64,000 bases of DNA, taken from positions 1,040 through 65,039 of the forward strand of contig QZLH01000633.1 in assembly GCA_003833135.1 (NCBI GenBank), in the 5' to 3' direction. Source of the DNA: Oehlia diaphana. Taxonomy: Eukaryota; Glomeromycota; Glomeromycetes; Glomerales; Glomeraceae. Shown here one piece after another: positions 13,526 through 25,267 of the stretch (its first letter is position 1; each line of letters begins with the position of its first letter). The notes under the pieces are model-generated. The model saw nothing but the letters and a program-made list of their open reading frames with translations. It did not search any database and was not told the origin of the DNA. A program made the translations under genes and the position numbers.

Positions 13526-14359
13526 ACCTTAAAGGCCAAAAAAGGATATTTTGGCCAGCATTATAAAATTTGGCCGAAATTAATCATGTGATGTATAGTG
13601 TGTGACAAATAGGATTTTTTGCACTGAAAAAATTCTAAGTCCCCAGAATAAATAATAAAAATGGAAAACTAGAGGGTGTGATGCTGGGTGACAAATTATT
13701 CATATATGTGAAGTCACGTGACACTTGCGACACATCGCTATGGCGNNNNNNNNNNNNNNNNNNNNNNNNNNNNNNNNNNNNNNNNNNNNNNNNNNNNNNN
13801 NNNNNNNNNNNNNNNNNNNNNNNNNNNNNNNNNNNNNNNNNNNNNNNNNNNNNNNNNNNNNNNNNNNNNNNNNNNNNNNNNNNNNNNNNNNNNNNNNNNN
13901 NNNNNNNNNNNNNNNNNNNNNNNNNNNNNNNNNNNNNNNNNNNNNNNNNNNNNNNNNNNNNNNNNNNNNNNNNNNNNNNNNNNNNNNNNNNNNNNNNNNN
14001 NNNNNNNNNNNNNNNNNNNNNNNNNNNNNNNNNNNNNNNNNNNNNNNNNNNNNNNNNNNNNNNNNNNNNNNNNNNNNNNNNNNNNNNNNNNNNNNNNNNN
14101 NNNNNNNNNNNNNNNNNNNNNNNNNNNNNNNNNNNNNNNACCTTAAAGGCCAAAAAAGGATATTTTGGCCAGCATTATAAAATTTGGCCGAAATTAATCA
14201 TGTGATGTATAGTGTGTGACAAATAGGATTTTTTGCACTGAAAAAATTCTAAGTCCCCAGAATAAATAATAAAAATGGAAAACTAGAGGGTGTGATGCTG
14301 GGTGACAAATTATTCATATATGTGAAGTCACGTGACACTTGCGACACATCGCTATGGCG
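13526..14359. repeat. Exact 220-base direct repeat flanking the gap
   Basis: Bases 13526-13745 and 14140-14359 are identical by eye over all 220 positions. The first copy ends exactly where the run of N begins and the second starts exactly where it ends. This is the pattern of two contigs whose ends overlap but were joined by an estimated gap instead of being merged. Confidence 0.85.
13746..14139. other. Assembly gap of 394 N
   Basis: A run of N only. Apparent open frames across it have no meaning. See the flanking 220-base repeat: the real distance may be zero or negative. Confidence 0.99.
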
Positions 14360-14367
14360 ATTTTTTA

Positions 14368-17300
14368 TAAAATTTAAATTATAATAAAAAAAAATTTTAA
14401 AATTTGAAATAAAATTTATTAATCTATAAATTATATCAATAAACTGTTTTATAAATTTATAAAAGAAACTATAAAAGCTAAAAAAAGGTTTAAACAACTA
14501 TTTTATTAATATTACTGCCTAAAACTGATTCATTTAATGATAAAATTCAAAAATTTGAAATTTAAAAACTTTATTTTTAATGATAAAATTGGTAAATCTG
14601 AAACTTTTCTAAATTATAATTAGTTTCAGAAAGCATAAAAACAGTTTTGGCAATTAAATTTATTATAAAAAATAGGTTCAAATTGAATTTTTAAACTAAA
14701 TTTTGAATAAATAGTTTTGGCAAGCATCTTTATATTTTATAAAAGAAAAAAAATATTATTCTAAAATATAAAAGAATTTTCAAATACTTGTATTATAAAT
14801 TAGTTGATAATTTGACCTATATTATAATGTTATAAAGTATAAGTTTCACTTTATTATTGTTATTGTAGTTATTATTTATTAATCTTTTTAATTTATAAAT
14901 ATAAACTTTGTAGATTTAACATCAACTGCAACTTTTTTACCTTTATTTTCTTTATTTTTATTATTATTTTTTTTAGATGATTTAAAGAATTTTAATAATT
15001 CTAAAATTTATATATCTTTTCTTTTATAATAAGTAGTAAACAAAAAAAAATATTTACTGTTATTATTATAATCTTCTTTCAATTTAGTAAAATATATATA
15101 TTTATTATTTTTAATAAAGATAAACTTTCAAAATATAATACAAACTGGAAGTAAGTTATCAGTTAATGATCAATATGTATTTACAAATACAGCTTGTAGA
15201 ATTCTAATATTATCATTTAAATTTTTTGTAACAAATATATTATAATATTATATTTCTTTAAATTTTTTGAAAAATATATTCCTTCTGATTTATTAAGCAA
15301 TTTGGCATTTACAGAAAAATAATAATAAAAAATTTATTTTTTTAAAAAAAACAAAAAAAAGTTTTAATTTTTTTTAATTGAAGTTTAAGCTGATATTTTA
15401 TAAAAAAAATAATAAAAAAAAATTAAATAATTTTTAAATTAAAGAAAAATAGGAAAATAAAGTACAACTCTTATTTTAATTATTTTAATTAGTAATTTTT
15501 ATATAAAAAAAAAAATTTAGCAAAATATTTCTAGATTTTTTTTAAAAAAAAATATTTATCTTCTAGTTTAAGATGTATTTTAAAGAAAAAATCGAATGCA
15601 TTAATAGAATATTTTTAAAGATATTTTTTTTAAAAATGCTTAAATAATTATATCATAAAAAGAAGAAATCAAATAAATTTTTCTTTTAAACTAATTTATT
15701 TTAAATTTTATTAAAATAAAAAATCAATGTATAATTATAGCCAATTTTTTAATACTAATCATAATTTGCCAAGTTTTTAGTTTTTATTACCAAATTTGAT
15801 TGATACTATTATACTAATAAATAGTAATTGAAATATTATTATATAATTATTACAATTTTAATTACTACATTTAGGTGATGAAATTGTTAAAAAATAAAAA
15901 AAAAATATTTTTTATTTTTTATTTATAAATTTTAATTTTGTTTAATAATTTATTATTAAACATTTAATAAAATTTAGATTTATAATAGTGAGAAAATTAT
16001 ATTATTTAAAAATTAATTATTATAATTAAAAGTAATTAATGTTTACTAAAAGTAAAATTCATTAATAATAAAAACCATTCCAGATAAAATTTATCTTTAT
16101 TATATATATTATATAAAAAAAAATCAAAAAAAAATCAGTATTATATATTAAATATTTAATTATTTTTAATTTATACTATTTACTTGTCCTTTATAATAAA
16201 GTTTTCTATTCTATTTATAGCTAATTTTTCATGATGATAAAATTAATTTATTAATTTTCTTTTTTCAACTATAATTTTACTCGTTACCACTCATTACTAA
16301 TAATGTTACCTTTTTATTGTTTTAATTTTTTTTTTTTCAAATGTAATTATTATTATTATCCAAATAATATCAAATAATATAGTTTTTACTTCCGTTTTTC
16401 TCTTTACAGGTTCATACATTCTCTAGTATTTGTGTGTATTTTTTACAACTATTTTATATCGTTAGTGTGGCAAAATTTAGCCAATAAAATTGAGTTAATC
16501 ACGTATTATTATGCATATTCAGCACAATACTAAGTACAATAATGTTACTGTACTGTACGAGTTTTTTGATCAGCTGACAGTACAGTACAGTTTAACTTGC
16601 ACACAACCGCCTCAGGCGATTTTAAATACTCTGGTGTCCGATGAAAATTCCAATTAGCATTAGCTTGGAATAATCTTAAATGCTTAAGTAATATTTAATA
16701 CTTAATTGTATAATTGAGATTCCGTCTAATAATAAGAACGGCAATTATTTATTTAATTGAGCTAAAAATATTTTATTATTAAGTATTGTAAATATCCAAA
16801 ATAGGATATTTTTTAAGCATTAAGTGCCCAAAATAGTTTTTGTGAAAAAAAATAATTCATACTTTTAAAGATTTTTTCTAACTTTGGTAAAGTAAAATCA
16901 AAATTTATTATATTTATTATTTACTTCAATCTGCAAGAATGCAAGAATAAATAAACAAAATGCTTTGTTAGCCAATCAGTTGTACAAACCGGATAACCGA
17001 GGTTAAATAAATATTTTTCATTATATTTTTTTATAATGAAAAATTATGAAAAATTTAAATATTCGAAATTCTTTTCAAAGATTTTAAAAATATTTATTAT
17101 AATTATAATGAAGACTTAATGTTCTTTTATTAAAAAAATTATTTTTGTAGGTCAATACGAAATTTTGAAACTGTTTACTTTTAAGGGTGAAAATATTTGT
17201 AAACTATTGGGAGATTAATGAGATACCAATAATAAATTTTTGTGTTCGAGTACAAAGTCAATAATGTCACTTCTTTTACCAGATCATACCTGTTTCATGG

Positions 17301-17428
17301 CTATGATTTTGCATATAAAAAAAAAAGCTTAACTCATACCTTTTTTAATCATTTGTTTTTTTTTTATTTTTTTATTTTTCTAATATTTATTTTCTTTCCT
17401 TTTTTTGTTTTTGGTTTTTTTTATATAA
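14368..17428. other. AT-rich intergenic DNA
   Basis: I see no gene. The tract is mainly A/T runs with stops in all frames. Only the last few hundred bases, upstream of the gag-like/MIR gene, are less extreme. One hairpin is listed separately. Confidence 0.6.
16547..16591. repeat. Hairpin with 11-base perfect arms
   Basis: ACTGTACTGTA at 16547-16557 pairs exactly with TACAGTACAGT at 16581-16591 around a 23-base loop. It lies in a less AT-rich patch that also has TCACGTAT and CCTCAGGCGA words. No terminator or regulatory role can be shown. Confidence 0.4.
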
Positions 17429-18638
17429 ATGGACTGTCCATCGAAATATAATGGGACACAAAATCCTGAAGAATGGTTAAAAGAATTTCGCTTTTTCTGT
17501 TTACTTCGTGGGATTCATGATGAACATACCATGTTAGAATTAGCAATGTTAAAAATCGATAATACAATTCCTATACCTGAAGAAGGTATATCTTCATTCG
17601 CAGAATTATCGGACCATTTAAAAGATCATATAACTTATACCTTACAATGTAAAGTGGCATTTGAAGAATTAAAGAATATTAAATATGATACAGAAATGAG
17701 TGTAGTGGAATTTATTGCGAAATTTCTTTCACTTTGTGATAATTCTCTCGTTTTAAATGTTCAAGATCAAAAAACTTGTTTAATTCAAGCTTGTCCCGAT
17801 GATATTTCTAGGAATGTTTTTAGGAATAAAATTAAAAAAAAAACTTCCATGCATGAAATTATTGAAATTTTTCATGATACTATGATAGAACATAAAGGTC
17901 AAATTAGATATGGATCAAGGATAGCATTAAAACATGTTGTTACTGGACAATATTTATCACACGGAAACAAACATAAACCTGATATACTAAGATCAAATTT
18001 ATCTGAGGTAACTAATTAATCAATTTAATGTAATTTTTTTTTTAAAAAAAAAATATTCTAAAAAATTTTATCTTTAATAATAGGTATTTTGTAGTGGTTG
18101 GAAACGAGGTGGTAATGATGTTTGGGTAATCACAGCTGCTTATGGACAGAATAAAGCACCCGGTGATCCTATTTCATCAAATTCTATGATTCAACTAGTT
18201 CATGAAGTAACACGAGAATCATTGTTTGGTGATGAAGGTCAGTTAAATTTATCGGGAGGTGAGTAAAATGGATCATGAATTAAATTATTATTTGCAGGAG
18301 GAATTAATTAAATATTTACACTAAATTTCCTTCAGCATGGGTTTGGACATTAACAGATCCAAGGACTAATTGGATCATCCAACGTCATAGCACTTTATAT
18401 TATGATAGTCCAGGTTACGTTATGGATTGTGATATAATTAATTTACGTCATAATCTTAATAAAATGACTTTAAAAAGTCATGAATTTAAAAATTCCGCTG
18501 GGCATCAAGAAGTCATTATACATGGTGATGGACAAGAAGATCTTCATCAGGTAATGAAAAATTGAAATTGTTTTGGAAATTTTTTATATTAAACTAATTT
18601 TTTTTGTTATACAGTGGCAAATCGAACTTGTTTCATAA
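17429..18638 (+). CDS. Gag-like N-terminus fused to MIR domain protein
   Basis: Spliced from four exons (17429-18007, 18084-18258, 18336-18550, 18615-18638), all with GT-AG borders and matching phases, giving 330 residues. Residues 1-155 resemble a retrotransposon gag domain: YNGTQNPEEWLKEF near the start, then helical sequence with the pattern of short early segments before a capsid-like fold. Residues from about 161 match a MIR domain (mannosyltransferase, IP3 receptor, ryanodine receptor): GSRIALKHVVTGQYLSHG, a central WVWTLTDP and a final WQIEL. MIR domains form beta-trefoils that bind sugars or proteins in the ER or cytosol. There is no signal peptide, no membrane segment, and no protease or reverse transcriptase nearby, so this looks like a host gene with a gag-derived domain and not a live element. 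Function unknown. The gag call is weaker than the MIR call. Confidence 0.75.
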
Positions 18639-19299
18639 TTAATTTATTTATTTACATAATTTTCTTTTTTTCTCTTAAATTAATTCATTTCATAAACTCT
18701 TTCTTTGTACACCATTTAATATTTCCCTTTATTTAATTATTCCTTTTGTAATATAAAAAATTTTTTTTTTTTATTTATAAATAAAAGTATTTAGCGTTGG
18801 GGTTTTCTGGGAAATAAAATCAATTTGTGTCAAATTTTGTGTCACCATGATTTTCTAAAAATAAATAAGTCTGACACATGACCAAATTTATAATGTGAAT
18901 TTGTAATAAATCCCCAACATTAAGTATGTATGCATAGTTTAACGTGTACATGACGGAAAAAAAGGGGTCCAACTCCTTCGTATGCTATCATTTTATCATT
19001 TTCGGTAACATTACCATAATGAAAAGTCCGTAATAAGCCAATTCCAATGTCCGATTATCACGGTAAAAAAAAAGCTTCCCCCCTCGGATCTCAGAATCCG
19101 TTGTGATTTCATATTTTTGTTTTTTTTTATCCCCTTAATTCCCCTATTACATATATGAGTCGCACAGCATTACTTAACTTAATTCAAAATGTTTAAAATT
19201 TTTTTCTTATTTAATTACGTTACGTTTACGACGACGAGCTTTCTAACGATAATTAATTAACGTCAACTTATAATTTAATTTAATAATTAACGAATTAGA
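18639..19299. other. Intergenic region between MIR and kinase genes
   Basis: Holds the 3' flank of the MIR gene, one small MITE-like element (listed separately) and the presumed promoter of the kinase. No open frame of note and no clear TATA element. Confidence 0.5.
18791..18923. mobile_element. Small MITE-like element
   Basis: TTAGCGTTGGGG at the left is matched by the complement of CCCCAACATTAA at the right (10 of 12). Inside, TTTGTGTCAAATTTTGTGTCA and a GACACATGACCAAATTT stretch are also partly inverted copies. Size about 133 bases, no coding. An ACCCCAACGCGTGACG patch near 10235 may be a relative. Confidence 0.4.
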
Positions 19300-21806
19300 A
19301 TGTTTAAAAGAAAGTCAGCCGCTATGAATATTCCTTCTCCAACACGGAGAGCAAAATCTCCAGGAGGAAACGGAGGAAATAAACGTAATTCGATAAATTC
19401 TCCAAGATTTTATGAAATTCTTGATTATGTTGCTACTAGAATGAATGGTAAAGTGATAATAAAATTGATTATTTCGAAAATTGGGTTGAAAAATAAAATT
19501 TTTTTTTATATTACATAACCTAATATGCATTTTTCATTCTATATAAAGTTCCAGTACAATTTGGCACATTTATGAAAAAACGCTTTAATAAAGATGATAT
19601 ATCAGCACCTCGAGATTTTGAGTAAGGACATTTTTAAATGATATCATGAATGACTTTCATTGTATTAAGTCAATTTAGGTTAAATTTAAAAAAAAAAATT
19701 TTTTTGCTTACGTCACATATAGACATCTTATTCATGCTGAAAGTGGAGAACAAGCTGAAGAAGTTTTAATTAACTGGGGTCAAAGTCCAGGTAAGAAATA
19801 AAATATAAGACTCTTTTAATCATTTAAAAGAATTTTACTTAATTTTTATTTTCTTTTTTTTTTTGTTCTAGAGAATCGTAAACATTATAAAACTCTTTCG
19901 AAATTTGATGGAACATTAGTTCCTGATATTGAGACAAATAAAACTGGAACAGTTGTGATTAAAAAGAATGTTAAACCCGAAATCCTTAATAATAATAATG
20001 ATAATGATCAAGAAATAGTTCTTTCATTAGCCACAATTGAAAAATCAGTTGCTGCGAAAGTTTATTTTGAAAATTATTTTTATGGAATACTAAAAAAACC
20101 TTCGGGAAGATCCAAACGCCGTATGCAATTAGAGACAGAACTTGAGAATATGAAAATTTCGGACCAAGATAAAAGTGAAATAAGACAAGAATGGGTTAAT
20201 TTGGAATCTGATTATATGCGCTTATTACGTAAAAAAATTACGGTTAATTCGTTTCAAATGATCAAAACTGTTGGTCATGGAGCTTTCGGTGTCGTTAAAT
20301 TAGTTCGTGATATTTCAACCGGTGTCGTGTATGCTATGAAAATTATGAGAAAAGCCGATATGTTAAAGAAAGGTCAAGAAGGTCATGTTAGAGCTGAAAG
20401 GGATCTTTTAACTGCTGCCGCTGAAACTGCTCAATGGATTGTTAAATTAATTTACTCTTTTCAAGATGCTGATCATTTATATTTAGTTTTGGAATATATG
20501 CCTGGTGGTGATTTATTAAATCTTTTAATTGAAAAAGATATATTTGAAGAGGAATTTGCCAAATTTTATATTGCTGAAATGGTCCTATGCATTGAAGAAG
20601 CTCATAAAATGGGCTATATTCATCGAGATATTAAGGTGAATTTTAAGTAATATAATATTCTTTTTTCTTTAAATAAATAAATAAATATATATATATATAT
20701 TAAAAAAAATTTGTTATTCTTATTTAGCCTGATAACTTCCTTTTCGATGGTGATGGACATATAAGACTTTCGGACTTTGGGCTAGCAACCGATTTCCATT
20801 GGGTACATGATTCACAATATTATGAACAGCAAAGAAGAGATCTTTTACGTAAAACTGGAGTTGATATTGAAACAGATACCTTATCAAAAGCAATGTCTAA
20901 AAAATATAAAACATCTAGGTGGATGAATCAATGGTCTGATGAAGAAGGATCAGATGATGATATCCCTAATACAAGAATATTAAGTTGGAGAGATAAGCAC
21001 CGAAAGAAGATGGCATTTTCGGTTGTTGGAACAAATAATTATATGGCCCCAGAAGTTTTAAGAGGAATGGGTTATGATAAAGGTTGTGATTGGTGGAGTT
21101 TAGGAGTAAGTATCATGATATTAATCAACATTTTAAATACTTTATTAAAGAATTTAACTCAACATTTATTTCTTTCTTTTGGGAATAGATTATTATTTTT
21201 GAAATGTTGTACGGATATCCTCCATTTTGCTCCAAATCTCGTCATACGACTCGTCTAAAGATTATTAATTGGCGTCAATATCTTAATTTCCCAGCACGTC
21301 CTCGTGTTTCACGTGAAGTTCAAGATTTAATTGAACGTCTTATATGTGAAAAAGAAGATCGAATAGGATCAAATCAATCATCTTCAGCAGCAAAACCAAA
21401 TGGACTTTATATGGCTGGTCGTAAAACAAATTCAGGCCTTGGTGATGCATCAGAAATTAAATCACATCCATGGTTTAAGGGAATTGATTGGGATAATTTA
21501 CATAAGTCAACTCCACCATTTAGACCACAATTAAAATCAGATATTGATACAAGATATTTTGAAGATGATATTGATGATAATCCATTAGCGCCACCTGGAG
21601 GTGTTGAAAGAAAACCGAAAGATCCAATGTTAAGAGATAAACATCATGGTAAAGATATTCTGAAGATGAGGAAAGAATTAGCATTTAAAGGTTACACTTA
21701 TAAGGGATTGCCTTTGGAAAATCAAAGAGGTGGTATGGCTGAAAGAGTAAGAGAAAGAGGAGAAATAAATGAAGAAAGTCTGAGAATTAGATCTATGAGT
21801 TTTTAA
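19300..21806 (+). CDS. NDR-family AGC kinase (Cbk1/Orb6-like) with CRIB-like motif
   Basis: Six exons (19300-19447, 19549-19621, 19723-19790, 19872-20635, 20728-21105, 21189-21806) give 682 residues, all borders GT-AG with phases that fit. Kinase domain from about residue 224: glycine loop GHGAFG 231-236, catalytic Lys253 in YAMK, HRD with Asp349, DFG 367-369, APE 458-460. Between DFG and APE lies a long insert ending in a basic KHRKK stretch before the activation-loop Ser449, the NDR/LATS hallmark. The hydrophobic motif FKGYTYK (643-649, Thr647) is the canonical NDR site. Residues about 150-223 form the basic helical segment that binds Mob proteins in this family. NDR kinases control polarity, cell separation and hyphal growth in fungi. 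Unusual: residues 67-80 read ISAPRDFEHLIHAE, close to the Cdc42/Rac-binding CRIB pattern I-S-x-P-x-x-F-x-H-x-x-H, though without the final V-G. Confidence 0.93.
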
Positions 21807-22231
21807 TATATGTTTTTTTTTTTTTTTTGGAAAGATTTAATGCTGATTTGATAACTTTTTTGGAGGGAAGGTTCATTGAATTTTTAAATGTTTCATATTG
21901 TATATATATAATAACATAATATAGCATAAATTATTTAATATTATAGAATTATTTTTTTTAACCTTTTTTTTACGTTTATTTATTTTTTTTATTTCAATTT
22001 TTTTGTATTTTAACTTTTTTTTTAATAATAACAATTAACAATATATTGTAAAAATAATTTTTTTCTAATAAAAGAATTCACGTAAAAATTGAATCATATC
22101 TGAATGTTTATGATCAACCGAAATATTTCCAAATTTAACGCTAACCTTCAAAAAACGTATTTCTCTAAAACTAGACCTCTGAACTCGAAATTCAATTTTC
22201 AAAATTCTCTTTTCAAAATTCTCTTTTTACA
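21807..22231. other. Intergenic region between kinase and peptidase genes
   Basis: The 3' flank of the kinase gene, starting with a T run, followed by AT-rich sequence and the upstream region of the peptidase. A short TTTTCAAAATTCTC word is repeated just before the peptidase start. Nothing else seen. Confidence 0.5.
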
Positions 22232-24274
22232 ATGGAAGTAAATTCAATTTATGCTCCTGTCATAATTAACATTGAAAATGGTGAATCAGTTCATCAGGTT
22301 AGAAAAATTAATTGAACATAAGCTAAGACAACTTTCAATTTTTTTATTACTTGTTTATTTATTTGTTTTTTAAAGTAGCGTATCTTATTGGTTTATGGAC
22401 GAGCAGGTCCACAAGATGTAGAGTTTGAATCAAATATTACAGTTGAACATCATTCAGATAATTTTCCATCCACAACTTGGCAAGTTTTTAATTCACATTT
22501 CAAATGTTTAGTACACCTTGACCCAGGTTTAAATAATATTAAATTCATCCTTGATACTGAACCATTTTCTGCCGATTTACAACCATTAATAACAAATTTT
22601 CAAGTAAATTATATTCCATTATTACAAAATCCTCCTATACATCTTGCAATTCTTGTAGCAAAAGATTCTAATGAAACCATTGATGCTCCTGATGAAAAAC
22701 ATCCTGATGATTGTAAATTAGAAGCTGTTAAAGCAAAATTCCGTTGTTCCGGTTATTTATGGCAAGCATTTACAGCGGAACAAATGAACCGTCATGGATT
22801 TGGAAGAAGAGTCTTTAGGTTAGATGAAGAATGGACAAAAGATACACTTTCTAATCAAGATCTTAAATTAAGACAAACGGCAAAAATATATATAATTCGT
22901 AGTTCTTATACTTTAGAACAAATTTTAGATCCAGAGATAGCTCAACAAAGTCCTACTAGGGTTGATGATAAAAAAGATTTATATGCTATTTTCTTGGAAA
23001 GTTTAAAAGAATATGGACCACCATTTGATAAACAGTGTTATGTTGCAGGATTAATTTTAGATTCTCATTATGACAATTCTCCTAATATGAAATATATTAG
23101 AGGTCATGCAGCATTAGGAGGTGGACACGAAAATATTCAATTAGGAATATTTGGTAGTCATTTAACTCATGCTTGGCCAAAACATCTTGAGGATGTTTGT
23201 AGTTGCTTTCAAAAAGCTATCTCTATTGACGAAAATAAACTGGCTAATGATGCTGGAGAATGTGGAACTTGGTGGAAATGTTGTAATATTGGAATTGGAG
23301 CATTTTTACATGAAGTTGGACATAGTTTAGGTTCACCTCATACTCCAAGTGGAATTATGTTAAGAGGATTTAATAATTTAAATCGTATATTTACAGTTAA
23401 AGAACCAAATAATCCTTCACCAATAACACCATCTGATGAAGAAGGAGCACATTGGCATAGGTGTGATGCCGTAAGATATAGATATCATCCATGTTTTCGT
23501 TTACCTTTAGATCCACCAATCTCGAATTCACTTAATAATATTAGTACAACATTTTGGATTTTAGATGATCTTTTATTAATTAAATGTCCCGCAGGTATCT
23601 CATTGATTGAATTTTACGTTGAGGATAATATTCTTGGTTACATAGATTATGTTGAAAATTATCAAACTGAGACTACATTAGAAATATCAGAAATCAAGGA
23701 AAAGTATGGTGGTGATAATAATAATGTTATTAAATTGAAAGTCGTAGCTAGAAATCAAACAGAATGTAGCATAGAAAATTTACAACAATATCAAGAAGAA
23801 AGTAAAATTATTTTACCAGAATTTGGAATAGCATATAAATCTCATCGTTTAGGAATGATTGATGAAAATTTTAGTGAAATTAATATTTTATTTAACCAAT
23901 TCATTGAAGAAAAAGGATATGTTTCAATAGAAAGAATGGTCGTTAAATATGATTATTATATAGATTCAATTAAATTCTTTTTTTCTGATAATACTGAATT
24001 AAAGATTGGATCGGATGATAGAGAGGGTACAGAAAAAGAATTTGTATTTGAAGAAGGAGAAATTATTACTGAAATAAAAGGCAATTCCGGTTGGTATATT
24101 GATGGGTTTGAAATCAAGACTAATTTAGAAAAAAGTAGTGAATGGTTTGGTGGTCATGGGGGTAATGATCAATTATTAAAAATTCCTAATGATGAGAATG
24201 AAATGATCGGTCTTTATGGTAGTGGTGGTTATTATGTTAATACTTTAGGAATTATTTATAAAAAGAATGGGTAA
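22232..24274 (+). CDS. Putative zinc metallopeptidase with jacalin-like tail
   Basis: Two exons (22232-22297 and 22379-24274; 81-base GT-TAG intron) give 653 residues. The start lies in a 22-codon first exon whose frame reads through into the long exon, giving a smooth N-terminus (INIENG then ILLVYGRAGP). Residues 333-343 read HEVGHSLGSPH, an extended zinc-binding HExxHxxGxxH motif, followed by SGIMLRGF, a likely Met-turn. This fits the fungal putative metallopeptidase family typified by yeast YIL108W (Pfam Metallopep). The last 150 residues end in FGGHGG and GLYGSGGYYVNTLGIIY, typical of jacalin-like lectin folds, which also follow the peptidase domain in that family. No signal peptide is seen, so it is probably cytosolic. 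Substrate unknown. All zinc ligands are present, so it is likely active. Confidence 0.9.
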
Positions 24275-24481
24275 AAATTTTAAAATTTTAATTTTTTATT
24301 TTATTTACTTAAATATTTATTTGTTTATTTATTTTATTTACTTATAAACACTGTATAACTTGTATAACTGTATATTAATTAAAAATAAAATTCATAATTA
24401 TTCTTTGCTCTAATTTAATATATACATAAAATTATAATAAATTTGTCATAATAAAAATTTATTTTAAAAAAAAAAAAAAAT

Positions 24482-25192
24482 TTACAAATTTATATCGAAT
24501 TTTTTACAAATATCTTTATCAAAAGATTTCAAGAGATCTTGACTAATTTCGAAAGTTAAAAGGGGTTTTGTTAACGACAAAGAAGACGACGAAGAATCTT
24601 GTACTTGATTTGTTAAAGGATATTGCGGTGACGGTGACGATAAAGGAGTACGATAATCACGTGTTGTACGAAAAGATTGTTTAGATAAAAATTGTGTTCC
24701 CAAAGGATCTTGCCAAAAGATTTTATTTTTTGATGTCATCGGACTTTTGATTGTGGCATGCCTTTTGGGATTATATACGTAATTAGGGAAAATACATTTA
24801 TGAACTTTTTTTGCGCATTCAGCGAGAATGTCAAAAATTTTTTTTGTGTCTAATGATTCATTCTTCCAATTGCTCGAAGTAATTTTTGAAATTTTGTTTA
24901 AAGTTGCATTTGGTTCATCAGACAAGGCAAGTCTTGCCTGGTAATTTCGCCGATATATTATATAACTATTTTGCGGTCTCGGAACTTTACCACTAATATT
25001 CTCTGTCGGAATTAAAAGATCGTAGAGAGAGAGAGTTATATATTTCTCGATTCTGATTAAGGTCGGCTCATCAATTAAAGTTGAAACAACTTTTTCGACA
25101 ATTAAATAATAATTTAGATTCATCTTTTCTCTTCTATATTCGTTAATTTGATATGGAACGGTAAGATTTTCAAAATTAGGTATTTGAGACAT
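24482..25192 (-). CDS. MATA-HMG box protein
   Basis: Single exon, 236 residues. Residues about 70-145 form an HMG box of the fungal mating-type (MATA) class: RPQNSYIIYRRNYQ at the first helix, ISKITSSNWKNES at the second, then AKKVH and the closing PNYVYNPKR. Such proteins bind and bend DNA as transcription factors. The N-terminal 69 residues and the Ser-rich C-terminal 80 residues are not recognised. Glomeromycotina carry many dispersed MATA-HMG genes, so this copy need not mark a mating-type locus; no homeodomain genes lie nearby. The start is followed by an in-frame box and preceded by T- and TA-rich DNA. It is tail-to-tail with the peptidase gene, about 200 bases apart. Confidence 0.88.
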   Translation of the reverse strand: MSQIPNFENLTVPYQINEYRREKMNLNYYLIVEKVVSTLIDEPTLIRIEKYITLSLYDLLIPTENISGKVPRPQNSYIIYRRNYQARLALSDEPNATLNKISKITSSNWKNESLDTKKIFDILAECAKKVHKCIFPNYVYNPKRHATIKSPMTSKNKIFWQDPLGTQFLSKQSFRTTRDYRTPLSSPSPQYPLTNQVQDSSSSSLSLTKPLLTFEISQDLLKSFDKDICKKFDINL

Positions 25193-25267
25193 AATGGTTT
25201 TTATTTGAAGGAAAAAAAGAGAGATTGAGAATCGAAAATTATTATTATATATTTTTTTTTTTTGGTA

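Larger units (their letters stand above)
13371..14360. mobile_element. MITE with 33-base inverted ends, interrupted by assembly gap
   Basis: The left end reads TCGCCATGGCGATG and the right end is its near complement; 29 of the first 33 bases match. The sequence just outside each end is TTTTTTA (13364-13370 and 14361-14367), a possible 7-base target duplication, though it is low complexity. If the gap inside is an artefact the true element is about 375 bases. There is no coding frame apart from frames that run through the Ns. The superfamily cannot be named from this evidence. Confidence 0.65.

Noticed and set aside
13635..14205. Long open frames on both strands across the gap
   Set aside because: They consist almost wholly of unknown residues from the N run; the real codons at the edges show no motif.
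17242..17451. Frame just upstream of and overlapping the gag-like/MIR start
   Set aside because: Mostly Phe and Leu from a T-rich leader; different frame from the gene.
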